Shown: positions 1-8,146, numbered from the stretch's first letter. The stretch: 22,604 nucleotides of DNA from Lysobacterales bacterium (GCA_029287515.1 JARFQZ010000163.1:1-22604), one strand, 5' to 3'. Numbers and translations: made by a program. Notes: generated from the sequence alone by a model not told the origin.

Positions 1-856
1 CCAGCAAGTATTCACCGTAACCGCTTTTGCGGAGCGGTTCAGCCAGGTTTCTGACCTGTTCTTCGTCGATCCAGCCCTGCATAAAAGCAATTTCCTCGGG
101 ACAGGCTACTTTCAGGCCCTGCCGGCTTTCGATCGTCTCAATAAAATTTGCCGCTTGCTGGAGAGATTCGTGCGTGCCGGTATCCAGCCAGGCATAACCC
201 CTGCCCAGCCGTTCCACAGAAAGGCTGCCATCTTCCAGGTAGATCCGGTTCAGATCGGTTATTTCCAGTTCTCCACGGCTGGACGGAGCCAGGCTGCGTG
301 CGTAGGAGCTAGCGCGCCCATCGTAGAAATAAAGACCGGTCACCGCGTAGTTTGACTTGGGTTTTTGCGGTTTCTCTTCGATGCTCAGCGCCCGGAAATC
401 ATCATCAAACTCCACTACGCCATAACGCTCCGGATCGCGCACCCAGTAGCCAAATACCGTTGCACCTTCATACTCGCTGGTTGCCCGGCTCAGGACCTGT
501 CTCAAGCCGCCGCCATGAAAAATGTTGTCCCCAAGGATCAGGCAGGATGGATCCCCGTCCAGAAAATCTTCCGCAATGATCAGGGCTTGCGCGAGACCTT
601 CCGGTTTCGGCTGCACTTCGTATTCCAGCCGGATTCCCCAGTCGCTGCCATCGCCCAGCAATTGCCGGAACAAATCCTGTTCATGAGGCGTCGTAATGAC
701 CAGGATTTCGCGAATATCGGCCTGCATCAAAGTAGCCAGGGGGTAAAAAATCATCGGCTTGTCGTACACGGGGAGTAATTGCTTACTGACGACACGGGTC
801 AATGGGTACAGGCGGGTGCCACTGCCACCGGCCAGGATTATTCCTTTTCTTGCCAC
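1..856 (-). CDS. rfbA: Glucose-1-phosphate thymidylyltransferase RmlA (3' end cut by window edge)
   Basis: First enzyme of the dTDP-L-rhamnose pathway: it makes dTDP-glucose and pyrophosphate from glucose-1-phosphate and dTTP in the cytoplasm. Visible are the N-terminal nucleotide-binding signature LAGGSGTRLYPLT, the KPMIFYPL segment, LGDNIFHG, VFGYWVRDPERYGVVEFD, IEEKP and WLDTGTHESL, all in family order. The start is GTG at 856, with GGAG at 864-867 giving a 7 nt spacer; no ATG is available in frame. 285 codons lie in the window, and the last visible residues (SGYGEYLL) match the usual C-terminus, so only a few residues should be missing from the ~290 aa family length. It follows rfbB by 16 bp on the same strand, so the two are very probably cotranscribed. 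Confidence 0.96.
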   Translation of the reverse strand, partial: MARKGIILAGGSGTRLYPLTRVVSKQLLPVYDKPMIFYPLATLMQADIREILVITTPHEQDLFRQLLGDGSDWGIRLEYEVQPKPEGLAQALIIAEDFLDGDPSCLILGDNIFHGGGLRQVLSRATSEYEGATVFGYWVRDPERYGVVEFDDDFRALSIEEKPQKPKSNYAVTGLYFYDGRASSYARSLAPSSRGELEITDLNRIYLEDGSLSVERLGRGYAWLDTGTHESLQQAANFIETIESRQGLKVACPEEIAFMQGWIDEEQVRNLAEPLRKSGYGEYLL

Positions 857-872
857 AACTCCACTCCGTAAA

Positions 873-1937
873 TCAGGGCTCACCCAAACCGAGGCGTTCT
901 CCCTGGTAGCTTCCATCCTGCACGCGTTTGACCCACGCATTGTTCTCGAGGTACCAGTCGACCGTTTGCTGCAGGCCGGTTTCAAAATCCACTGAAGGCT
1001 TCCAGCCGGTTTCGTCCATCAGCTTGTTGCAATCGATGGCGTACCGCCGATCATGCCCGGGCCGGTCCGTTACGTGTTCAATCAGCTTTCGCCGTAACCC
1101 TTGAGAAGCTTCAGGGCGCCGATCATCCAATGCATCACAGATCGCCTCCACGACCTGCATGTTTGTCCGTTCAGACAGGCCGCCCACATTGTAAACTTCG
1201 CCTGTACGGCCCTTCGCCAGTACCGCATTGATTGCGTCAACATGGTCATTGACAAACAGCCAGTCCCTTACTTGCAGACCATCGCCGTAAACAGGCAGGG
1301 GCTTGAATGTCAGGGCGTTGAGAATCATCAGCGGGATCAGTTTTTCGGGAAACTGGTAGGGGCCGTAATTATTGGAACAGTTGGTCGTCAGCGTGGGCAG
1401 CCCGTAAGTATGGCAAAACGCCCTGACCAGGTGATCGGAAGCCGCCTTGGAAGCTGCGTAGGGGGAATTCGGCGCGTAAGCAGTGGTTTCCAGGAAGGCG
1501 CCGCTCTCGCCCAGGCTGCCGTACACCTCGTCGGTGGAAACATGCAGAAACCTGAACGACGCTTTTTCGGCTCCAGGCAAATTTTTCCAGGCATCCAACG
1601 CACATTGCAGCAGATTCAGTGTGCCGACAACGTTTGTTTCCACGAAAGCGCCTGGACCGTCGATGGAGCGGTCCACGTGGCTTTCAGCCGCAAAATTGAC
1701 GATAGCAACCGGTTGGTATCGCTCAATCAGTTCCCTGACCAGGCGGGCATCGCCGATATTTCCCTGCACGAAAATATGCCGGTCGTCGTCCATGACCGGG
1801 CGCAGGGTGTCGAGGTTGCCGGCGTAAGTCAGTAAATCAAGATTAACGATACGCAGGTGTTCATCCTGCGACAGGCTTCGCAAAACATAGTTGCCACCGA
1901 TGAAACCGGCGCCGCCGGTTACGAGCAGAGTGCGCAT
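873..1937 (-). CDS. rfbB: dTDP-glucose 4,6-dehydratase RmlB
   Basis: Second step of dTDP-L-rhamnose synthesis: NAD-dependent oxidation, dehydration and reduction of dTDP-glucose to dTDP-4-keto-6-deoxyglucose. The 354 aa protein is a full-length extended short-chain dehydrogenase. The Rossmann motif TGGAGFIGG is at residues 7-15, YAGNLDTL at 38-45, the catalytic T135-D136-E137 in VSTDEVYG, and Y160-xxx-K164 in SPYAASK. The ATG at 1937 is preceded by GAGGGG within a 10-bp palindrome (CCCTCGAGGG, 1945-1954), about 6 nt from the start. It lies 17 bp after the ssb stop codon and 16 bp before rfbA. The remaining rhamnose genes (rmlC, rmlD) are not in the window and may lie to the left. Confidence 0.97.
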   Translation of the reverse strand: MRTLLVTGGAGFIGGNYVLRSLSQDEHLRIVNLDLLTYAGNLDTLRPVMDDDRHIFVQGNIGDARLVRELIERYQPVAIVNFAAESHVDRSIDGPGAFVETNVVGTLNLLQCALDAWKNLPGAEKASFRFLHVSTDEVYGSLGESGAFLETTAYAPNSPYAASKAASDHLVRAFCHTYGLPTLTTNCSNNYGPYQFPEKLIPLMILNALTFKPLPVYGDGLQVRDWLFVNDHVDAINAVLAKGRTGEVYNVGGLSERTNMQVVEAICDALDDRRPEASQGLRRKLIEHVTDRPGHDRRYAIDCNKLMDETGWKPSVDFETGLQQTVDWYLENNAWVKRVQDGSYQGERLGLGEP

Positions 1938-1954
1938 CAGTTACCCCTCGAGGG

Positions 1955-2425
1955 TCAGAACGGGATGTCGTCTTCTGCGAAGTTATCTTCAACCGGCGCA
2001 GGTGTAGATTTTGCCGGGGCCTGCTTCTGCTGCGCCGGCTGACTGTCGCGAAATCCGCTACCGGCCGGACGTGCCGACGCCTCACCTGCACGGCCACCCA
2101 GCATTTGCATTTCGCTGGCGACAATTTCGGTTGTGTAGCGATCCTGACCGTCCTGGCCTTGCCATTTGCGGGTGCGCAAGGAGCCTTCCACATAAACCTG
2201 CCTTCCCTTGCGCAGATACTCTCCGGCGATCTCCGCCAGGCGATTGAAAAATACCACCCTGTGCCATTCCGTTCGTTCCTGGTTTTCACCGGTCTGCTTG
2301 TCACGCCAGGACTCGCTGGTCGCTATGGTGATGTTGGTTATGGCCGCGCCGCTCGCCGTGTAGCGGGTTTCCGGATCCGCGCCCAGGTTGCCAACCAGAA
2401 TGACTTTATTAATACCACGTGCCAT
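1955..2425 (-). CDS. ssb: Single-stranded DNA-binding protein
   Basis: Binds single-stranded DNA in replication, recombination and repair. The 156 aa protein has the usual N-terminal OB-fold (GINKVILVGNLGADPETRY, then WHRVVFFNRLAEIAGEYL and VYVEGSLRTRKW), a Gly/Pro/Gln-rich linker from about residue 112, and the acidic tip EDDIPF that recruits partner proteins. The ATG at 2425 has a strong AAGGAG (2433-2438) 7 nt upstream, so the start is secure. It lies 41 bp downstream of the MFS gene on the same strand; the MFS-ssb pairing is also known from Pseudomonas, where uvrA precedes it. Here uvrA is absent and dTDP-rhamnose genes follow directly. Confidence 0.97.
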   Translation of the reverse strand: MARGINKVILVGNLGADPETRYTASGAAITNITIATSESWRDKQTGENQERTEWHRVVFFNRLAEIAGEYLRKGRQVYVEGSLRTRKWQGQDGQDRYTTEIVASEMQMLGGRAGEASARPAGSGFRDSQPAQQKQAPAKSTPAPVEDNFAEDDIPF

Positions 2426-2466
2426 CAGGCATCTCCTTGAAAATCAGTGTTGGAAGTGTAGCACAA

Positions 2467-3642
2467 TCACTTTTCTTCTCCTGTCGGAAAAACACTCGAT
2501 GAAGACCATTTCAGAATCCCTCCCCAGGCCAGGCTGACGGCTGCGGCAACCAGCAAGGCCACCTCGCTGCCGTAATAGCCCAGCAACATTCCGCCGGCCA
2601 CCCCTCCAAAGAATGCGCCGAGGAATTGAAAAGTGCTGTAGATACCCAGTCTGCGGCCCCTGCCCCGGCTGCCGGTGATACGCGATAGGAGTGCGGGCAT
2701 GGCTGCTTCCAACAGGTTGAAGCCAAGAAAATAGACAGCAAGCAGAATCCCCAGCGCGGCCAGGCTGGCGCTTAAGGGCAATATGCCGATGGCGGCCGCC
2801 AGGATGATAAATGCCCAGGGCAGCATTTTACTTTCTGAATGCCGGGTTCCCACTTTGCGAAGGATCGGCAACATGAACAAAATTGAACCCGCCATGGCGG
2901 GCACGTAAATTTTCCAGTGTTCAGCCAGGCTGAATCCAAACTGGTCCACCAGCATCGGGGGCAGGGAAACGAACAGCAAGGTCATTGCCCCGTGCAGAAG
3001 AAACACGCTCAGCGCCAGCATCCACACAGGACGCATCTCGAACGCGTTTTCACTCACCGGTTCCTCGACGGGCACAGCAATTGAGGGGATGGTCAGCACC
3101 AGCCCCATTCCCATGATCGCAAATACAACGGTCAGCCAGAACAGTCCCTTGAGGCCAAGTAATGTGGCCAGCGGTACGGACAAACCCATGGATAGCAAAA
3201 AGGCACCGCCGATACCGATACCGATGATCGCCATGATGACCGGCCGGCGTTCCGGACGGGTCAGGTCTGCAGCCAGGGCCATGGCGACGCCTGCTATTGC
3301 ACCGCAGCCCTGCAAAGCCCGTCCGGCAATGAGTGTCGCCATGCTCTCGGCCATTGCTGCGACAACGCCGCCCAGCGCAAACAGCGCCAGTCCCAGCAAT
3401 AACACCGGTTTTCTGCCCCAGTGATCGGAAAGCCAGCCGAAAGGCTGTTGCAGGATTGCCTGGGTCAGGCCGTAGATACCAACAGCTATCCCTGCAGCCT
3501 GGGGGGAAAATCCCCTGACATCCTGTGCCAGTATCATGAAAACCGGCAGAATCAGGAACAATCCGAGCATGCGGAGCGTGATCACACCCGACAGGGTCGC
3601 CGCATATTTCAGTTCCTGTTTGCTTTCTTTTTCTGCGGGCAA
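2467..3642 (-). CDS. MFS transporter, probable drug/metabolite exporter
   Basis: Inner-membrane major facilitator of 391 aa with about 12 hydrophobic segments. The diagnostic loop 2-3 motif A is clear (PFGWLSDHWGRKPVLL, around residues 67-82), and a central loop separates two six-helix halves. The substrate cannot be read from sequence; the genomic position next to ssb matches the MFS gene found beside ssb in pseudomonads. The start is TTG at 3642: no ATG or GTG fits better, and AGGAG at 3651-3655 gives a 9 nt spacer. A TATAAT box at 3669-3674 on this strand would place transcription start about 20 nt before the start codon. Probably the first gene of a unit continuing into ssb and perhaps rfbBA. 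Confidence 0.88.
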   Translation of the reverse strand: MPAEKESKQELKYAATLSGVITLRMLGLFLILPVFMILAQDVRGFSPQAAGIAVGIYGLTQAILQQPFGWLSDHWGRKPVLLLGLALFALGGVVAAMAESMATLIAGRALQGCGAIAGVAMALAADLTRPERRPVIMAIIGIGIGGAFLLSMGLSVPLATLLGLKGLFWLTVVFAIMGMGLVLTIPSIAVPVEEPVSENAFEMRPVWMLALSVFLLHGAMTLLFVSLPPMLVDQFGFSLAEHWKIYVPAMAGSILFMLPILRKVGTRHSESKMLPWAFIILAAAIGILPLSASLAALGILLAVYFLGFNLLEAAMPALLSRITGSRGRGRRLGIYSTFQFLGAFFGGVAGGMLLGYYGSEVALLVAAAVSLAWGGILKWSSSSVFPTGEEK

Positions 3643-3668
3643 GGATGTGAACTCCTGAAAGGGAAGGC

Positions 3669-3674
3669 ATTATA
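3669..3674 (-). promoter_or_regulatory. Candidate -10 box for the MFS-ssb-rfbBA unit
   Basis: A perfect TATAAT reads leftward about 7 nt before a plausible start site at ~3662. The AGGAG ribosome site and TTG start of the MFS gene follow at normal distances. The -35 region is weak (TATGAA at a 17 nt spacer), so activator help or another sigma factor is possible. Confidence 0.4.
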
Positions 3675-3686
3675 TGTGCTCCGGCC

Positions 3687-3714
3687 TTGTGTTCATACAG
3701 GCCGTATTTATAAT
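3687..3714 (+). promoter_or_regulatory. Sigma70-type promoter of ispB
   Basis: TTGTGT (3687-3692), a 16 bp spacer and a perfect TATAAT (3709-3714) read rightward. The predicted transcript would start near 3721 and leave a leader of about 20 nt before the ATG at 3742. The leader is A-rich and has no obvious Shine-Dalgarno sequence. Confidence 0.6.
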
Positions 3715-3741
3715 TGGGCAAATCCCGCGCAGAAAAAAAAC

Positions 3742-4752
3742 ATGAAAGACTCCTTAGCCCCGATCACAGACGATCCGTCACGCGCTGCTGACATTCAGCC
3801 CGTTTTCGACCTGTGCGCGGCAGACATGTCCGCGGTCAATTCGCTGATCAGGGAGAGCCTGGATTCCAACGTCATCCTGATCAGGCAGATTGCAGAGTAC
3901 ATCATAGGGTCCGGAGGAAAGCGTCTGAGGCCGATGCTGGTCCTGCTTGCATCACGCGCCTGTGGCTACCGTGGAAAGGACCACATAACCGCGGCAGCCA
4001 TCATCGAGTTCATTCATACCGCCACGTTGCTGCATGACGATGTTGTCGATGAGTCCGATATGCGCAGGGGAAAAGAGTCGGCGCATGCTGTCTGGGGCAA
4101 CGGGGCCAGCGTGCTGGTCGGCGATTTTTTGTACTCGAGAAGTTTCCAGATGATGGTGGGTATTGATTCGATGCGCGTCATGGATGTGTTGTCCAATGCC
4201 ACCAATACCATTGCTGAAGGCGAAGTCGAGCAGTTGTTGAACATGCACGACCCTGAAGTCAGCGAGGAAAATTACTTCAGCGTGATCGAGAAAAAAACCG
4301 CAAAACTGTTCGAGGCTGCATGCCAACTGGGCGCCGTCCTGGCCGGTAAACCTGAAGTTGAGCAGCAACTCTCCGAGTTCGGCCGTGAACTGGGCGCCGC
4401 GTTCCAGGTTGCTGACGATGTTCTGGATTACACGGCGGACGCCGAGACCCTGGGGAAAAACATCGGGGACGATCTCGCAGAAGGGAAGCCGACGCTGCCT
4501 TTGATTCTTTGCAGAAAGACACTCAATCCCGATCAGCAAGCCCTGGTGGATGAAACCATCCGACAGGGCGGGATAGACCGGATGGAGCAGATCGTGGAAC
4601 TGATCCAGGGCAGCGGAGCCCTGGATGACTCGATGGCCGTCGCCCGCGAGCGTTCCCGGCTGGCCATCCGGTCTCTTTCCGGTTTACCGCGGTCTGACTG
4701 GAAGGACGCCATGATCAGCCTGGCGTCTTACAGCGTTTCCAGGGAGTACTAA
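3742..4752 (+). CDS. ispB: Octaprenyl/polyprenyl diphosphate synthase (trans-isoprenyl chain elongation)
   Basis: Elongates farnesyl diphosphate with isopentenyl diphosphate to the long chain used for ubiquinone and menaquinone side chains. The 336 aa protein shows the GGKRLRPML segment, the first aspartate-rich motif DDVVD at residues 99-103 followed by ESDMRRG, and the second, FQVADDVLDY, with DDVLD at 225-229; these bind Mg-diphosphate. The open frame extends to about 3421, but that region is antisense to the MFS gene and crosses the promoter; ATG 3742 gives the normal family N-terminus (E. coli IspB is 323 aa). The product chain length cannot be read directly. The usual rplU-rpmA neighbours are not present; the MFS gene is divergent. 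The TAA (4750-4752) overlaps the stop codon of ppiB on the opposite strand. Confidence 0.95.
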   Translation: MKDSLAPITDDPSRAADIQPVFDLCAADMSAVNSLIRESLDSNVILIRQIAEYIIGSGGKRLRPMLVLLASRACGYRGKDHITAAAIIEFIHTATLLHDDVVDESDMRRGKESAHAVWGNGASVLVGDFLYSRSFQMMVGIDSMRVMDVLSNATNTIAEGEVEQLLNMHDPEVSEENYFSVIEKKTAKLFEAACQLGAVLAGKPEVEQQLSEFGRELGAAFQVADDVLDYTADAETLGKNIGDDLAEGKPTLPLILCRKTLNPDQQALVDETIRQGGIDRMEQIVELIQGSGALDDSMAVARERSRLAIRSLSGLPRSDWKDAMISLASYSVSREY

Positions 4753-5261
4753 CCCAGGATATCGTTCCAGGCGCTGACGCGGTCAGCCTGCGTGGCAAGG
4801 ATGGCCTCTTCGCCTTCGATGTCAATCGATTCGAGAACGTCATCCACCACGATCGCGTCGACAACTGCCTGGTCATCCGCGTCAATCACTTCACCGAACA
4901 CCGTGTGCCGGCCGTCCAGCCAGGGTGTCTCCACATGGGTAATGAAGAACTGGCTGCCATTGGTGCCGGGGCCTGCATTCGCCATCGAAAGTTTTCCCGG
5001 TGCGTCGTGCCTGAGGTCCGGGCTGCACTCGTCTTCAAACCGGTATCCCGGTCCGCCCGTGCCGGTACCCTGGGGGCAACCGCCCTGGATCATGAAATCA
5101 GGGATTACCCGATGAAACTTCAAACCGTCGTAATAACCTCTTTTTGCAAGGTTTACGAAATTGGCGACGGTTACGGGCGCCTTTGCAGCGAACAAACGGA
5201 GTTTGATATCACCTTTGCTGGTATGAATTACGGCGCTCACGTCCTGCATGGTTTCATTCAC
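4749..5261 (-). CDS. ppiB: Cytoplasmic peptidyl-prolyl cis-trans isomerase B (cyclophilin)
   Basis: Catalyses cis-trans isomerisation of X-Pro peptide bonds. From GTG 5261 the protein has 170 aa, close to the 164 aa of E. coli PpiB, with no signal peptide. Active-site residues are in FHRVIPDFMIQGG (R51, F56, Q59), and GTNGSQFFITH and PWLDGRHTVFGEV follow in family order. The start is chosen because AAGGAG (5271-5276) sits 9 nt before GTG 5261. The frame opens at TTG 5294, which lacks such a site, and the internal ATG at 5249 is too far from it. It lies 115 bp downstream of murD2 on the same strand and may be read through from that unit. Its TAG stop overlaps the ispB TAA tail to tail. Confidence 0.95.
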   Translation of the reverse strand: MNETMQDVSAVIHTSKGDIKLRLFAAKAPVTVANFVNLAKRGYYDGLKFHRVIPDFMIQGGCPQGTGTGGPGYRFEDECSPDLRHDAPGKLSMANAGPGTNGSQFFITHVETPWLDGRHTVFGEVIDADDQAVVDAIVVDDVLESIDIEGEEAILATQADRVSAWNDILG

Positions 5262-5323
5262 AATAAATTGCTCCTTTTGAAATATTTTTTGCAACCTTTT
5301 TGCATGTATTGCGGTCTATGTAC

Positions 5324-5399
5324 GTAAGGCCGCGGGATGGTCTCTCCCTCAACCTACAGGGTAAACTCTGCACTCCTCACCCCTGACCCGCGGCCTTAC
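5324..5399. repeat. 13-bp perfect inverted repeat spanning the murD2 3' end
   Basis: GTAAGGCCGCGGG (5324-5336) and its exact complement CCCGCGGCCTTAC (5387-5399) are separated by 50 bp. The right arm encodes residues near the MurD2 C-terminus and the left arm lies in the murD2-ppiB gap. There is no T-run after the leftward arm, so it is not a standard intrinsic terminator; it may be an mRNA-stabilising hairpin or a small palindromic repeat element. Confidence 0.6.
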
Positions 5400-6756
5400 T
5401 TCTGCCTGACTGAAAGAGATCCTCTTCCGAGAACGAAAATCCGCATAATTGCGCGAATTTCCTGCCCCGGTCCCTGTAATCCCGGAACTGTGGAAAGCTG
5501 GGTGCTCCCGGTGACAGCAATACAATCCCCCCTCGCGGGGTCAGCCCTTTGGCCAATTCAACCGCATCCGACAGGTTTGCAGATTCATGCAGCCCTTTCA
5601 GGGGAACCAGGTCAAGATCCTTCATCTGCCGGACGATACGGGGACCATTATCCGGAACGCCTATTACGGCGCACGGCAACAACCCCCTTAACGAACTCAT
5701 ATATGGAGTCCAGTCCAGCCCCCTGTCAAGCCCCCCGACGATCAAAGTGACTTCTCGCCCGGAAAAAGCTTCCAGCGCAGCGACCGTGGCAAAAGGTGTG
5801 GAGGAGATACTGTCATTGACAAATTGCACGCCACCCCGCTCCCCAAGGGTCTGAAGACGATGGGGAAGGCTCGAAAAGGAAGGCAGGCTTTCCAGCGCAG
5901 ATTGCTGGTCAGCGCCGACCAGGTGAAGCACGGTGAGCGCCGCCGCCAGGTTCGACAGGTTGTGCACTCCTGGCAACCCTTCCGGGATTATCGCCTGCAC
6001 TTCATCTCCGCCTTCGCAAAGCCTGTTGCCACTGACCCGGATACCCGACCCAGCATTGAACCAGACGACATTTTCACGTCCGGACAAAGCGGCTTTCAAG
6101 ACCGGATCCGCTGCATTGGCGACCACGGGATTGCCCGCTGCAAGGTCGGCCAGGCGTAATTTGTCCTGGTGGTAGCGTTTTTCACTGCCGTGCCAGTCGA
6201 GATGCTCTGATGAGAGGTTCAGAATTACTGATATATCAGGTTTGGCCTGCAAATCTGCCAACTGGTAACTCGATAATTCCACCACCCACCAGTCGACTTC
6301 CCGATCCTCGCAGGCCAATAGCGGAAGCCCGATATTTCCCGCAAGGATAACCCGGTACCCACAGGACCGGAGCATGTGGGCAAGCAAAGCCGAGGTTGTG
6401 CTTTTTCCCTTGGTCCCGGTGACGCAAATAGTCTTCTCTTCCGGGTTATGTGCAAACCATAGCGAGCTGGGTGTGACTATTTTCACTCCATTTTCAATGG
6501 CTTGCTGAATACTGTTACGATAAAGGCTGATGCCCGGTGAACGCACCAGAACGTCAAAGGAGTTTAGCCCGGCTTCAGAAAGCGGTCCGATCAAAAGCGA
6601 ATCTTTTTCCATCAGCTGTTCTGAAAATTCAGGATCGGGTGGCGCCTCTGCAATCAGGGTCAGGTGCCTTCCAGGATAATGTTCGCGCAGGTGTCGCCAG
6701 GCCACCTGGCCTTCCCTGCCTATACCCAGAATCGCGATTCTGTCTTCCTTGCCCAT
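5377..6756 (-). CDS. murD2: UDP-N-acetylmuramoyl-L-alanine:L-glutamate ligase, MurD2 type
   Basis: Mur-family ATP-dependent amide ligase. In the Xanthomonas pathway MurD2 adds L-Glu, rather than D-Glu, to UDP-MurNAc-L-Ala, and MurL then inverts that residue. The 459 aa protein shows an N-terminal Rossmann-like GIGREG (11-16), the ATP loop GTKGKST at about 114-120, VVELSSYQL, NLSSEHLDWHGS and NDSISSTPFAT in MurD order. Assignment as MurD2 rather than ordinary MurD rests on the murL gene directly upstream. The frame opens at TTG 6762; ATG 6756, 7 nt after the murL TGA, fits the family N-terminus better, though its ribosome site is weak, suggesting coupling to murL. The last ~10 residues are encoded in one arm of an inverted repeat. 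Confidence 0.88.
   Translation of the reverse strand: MGKEDRIAILGIGREGQVAWRHLREHYPGRHLTLIAEAPPDPEFSEQLMEKDSLLIGPLSEAGLNSFDVLVRSPGISLYRNSIQQAIENGVKIVTPSSLWFAHNPEEKTICVTGTKGKSTTSALLAHMLRSCGYRVILAGNIGLPLLACEDREVDWWVVELSSYQLADLQAKPDISVILNLSSEHLDWHGSEKRYHQDKLRLADLAAGNPVVANAADPVLKAALSGRENVVWFNAGSGIRVSGNRLCEGGDEVQAIIPEGLPGVHNLSNLAAALTVLHLVGADQQSALESLPSFSSLPHRLQTLGERGGVQFVNDSISSTPFATVAALEAFSGREVTLIVGGLDRGLDWTPYMSSLRGLLPCAVIGVPDNGPRIVRQMKDLDLVPLKGLHESANLSDAVELAKGLTPRGGIVLLSPGAPSFPQFRDYRDRGRKFAQLCGFSFSEEDLFQSGRSKAAGQG
6228..6239. repeat. CTGATATATCAG palindrome, copy 1 (inside murD2)
   Basis: A 12-bp perfect palindrome that is repeated exactly at 12636-12647; a one-mismatch form (CAGATATATCAG) occurs at 20418-20429. 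In all three places it encodes Asp-Ile-Ser with the uncommon ATA codon. Confidence 0.5.
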
Positions 6757-6763
6757 ACGCAAC

Positions 6764-8146
6764 TCAATCAGCCCTGCTCAGAAGGTCTGATGCGGAAAGT
6801 ATGGCCTGCGGTATGAAATGCCGGCCGGCCGGCTGCAACAGGGAATCCAGATCCGGCACCGAAACCGCCTGGAGATCAGGCAGAAGAGCCGTGACCACGG
6901 CATGCTCCTTCCATGGGTCCATCGAAGCCAGCGCCGCCAGTGCGGCCCGGCTTTCCCCGGCTTCACCGACGCACTCGAACGGCTTGTCCCGACCAAGCCC
7001 GCACAATGCCCGGAAACCCTCCAACTGCCCCGGATCGTCAAGGAGATCAACGCCCTGGATAGCTCTGACCTGTTCCGGGCTCATGAATACCGCCAGGCTT
7101 AATGCCGCAAACCGGCATTTGGGGCAGTCCCCGCACCATCGGTCATCTAGCCGGGGGCCATCCAAATGAAAGTTCCGGTTGCAACTGGAATAGACTTCGT
7201 GAAAACGCTTCATGCCACTGAACTGACGCACGATTTCCAGTTCTGAGCATGGCCGGAGAATTGAAAAATACTCGATATCCGGGCTCACCTGATCCGCGAT
7301 GACATGACGAAAGCCTTCTTCAAAGTCAGAGCTTTTGCTGTACTGGTGGTTTACTTCATTCCCGTCCTCCGTGACCAGGGTCGCCTCGTCGGCAGACCGT
7401 TCATTGGCAAAAACGATGAAACGGAAGCCATAAAGGATTGAGGCGCACAACAGGATCGCGGAATTGATCGCAGTGACTGGAACATGACCATTCAACGCAC
7501 CCGCGAGGTTCATTTGGGAGAGTTCCGGCGCCAGGCTTCGCCCGATTGCAATCAGCGGCAGGCCTGCCTCTTTCACGGTGCGCCTGATCAGCTCCGAACC
7601 GCCGACGCAAACCGGCATCACGGACACCCCGGCCCGCTGCATGATATCCAGGCCAACCAGGCTGTCCTTTCCTCCCCCCATCGCAACCAGGGCACGCTCA
7701 GGCAGGATCAGCTCGTGTGCCGGTTGCGCGCGCGGATCAGGCAGCGCCTGTTCATCGGGAAATTTGATCCTTGCTTCTACATCTACCTTGTTTACATACC
7801 CGAATTCCGCCAGCCCCCTGACATAAAGCTCCGTCAGAAAGTGATGAAGCCCGTCCAGGGAGCGCAAGTCACTGACCTCGATACGCCGGTTCATGCCCGC
7901 TTTGTAGTAGCTGACCCCGGCGACCAGGTGAAGGATTTCCAGTGCTCGCCTGAAGCTTGCCTGCCTGGAAGCTTCCGGCGGCCAGGGCGCATGAGGAAAC
8001 GTGATCTGTTCAACCAGCTCCGGGCCGTCATCAAACGCATAGGAAAGGCGCGCAATGCCGCTTTGCACATCGTAACTGCAGTTCAGGAAGCGGAAGCATC
8101 CTGCCCTGGCGGGGTTCGGAATGGCTGGACCGGGCGACCCGCTCAT
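6764..8146 (-). CDS. murL: UDP-MurNAc-L-alanyl-L-glutamate epimerase MurL
   Basis: Converts the terminal L-Glu of UDP-MurNAc-L-Ala-L-Glu to D-Glu using ATP and Mg2+, an alternative to glutamate racemase MurI plus MurD known from Xanthomonas and some actinobacteria. The 460 aa protein has a PP-loop-like ATP site MGGGKDSLVG (GGGKDS at 157-162), followed by FANERSADEATL (247-258) and HQYSKSSDFE. A Cys set (C322 in SSCNRN, then C338-xx-C341-xx-C344 in WCGDCPKC) could bind a metal; that is inference. The ATG at 8146 overlaps the aspartokinase stop (TGATG), and its own TGA is 7 nt before murD2, so the three genes are translationally linked. Identified from motifs and the murD2 neighbour. Confidence 0.9.
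   Translation of the reverse strand: MSGSPGPAIPNPARAGCFRFLNCSYDVQSGIARLSYAFDDGPELVEQITFPHAPWPPEASRQASFRRALEILHLVAGVSYYKAGMNRRIEVSDLRSLDGLHHFLTELYVRGLAEFGYVNKVDVEARIKFPDEQALPDPRAQPAHELILPERALVAMGGGKDSLVGLDIMQRAGVSVMPVCVGGSELIRRTVKEAGLPLIAIGRSLAPELSQMNLAGALNGHVPVTAINSAILLCASILYGFRFIVFANERSADEATLVTEDGNEVNHQYSKSSDFEEGFRHVIADQVSPDIEYFSILRPCSELEIVRQFSGMKRFHEVYSSCNRNFHLDGPRLDDRWCGDCPKCRFAALSLAVFMSPEQVRAIQGVDLLDDPGQLEGFRALCGLGRDKPFECVGEAGESRAALAALASMDPWKEHAVVTALLPDLQAVSVPDLDSLLQPAGRHFIPQAILSASDLLSRAD

Noticed and set aside
1101..1835. 244-codon ORF antisense to rfbB
   Set aside because: Shadow frame with no signal, motif or ribosome site; rfbB motifs on the other strand are decisive.
3421..3741. 107-codon N-terminal extension of ispB
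   Set aside because: It is antisense to the MFS coding sequence and crosses the divergent promoter region; the family N-terminus begins just after ATG 3742.
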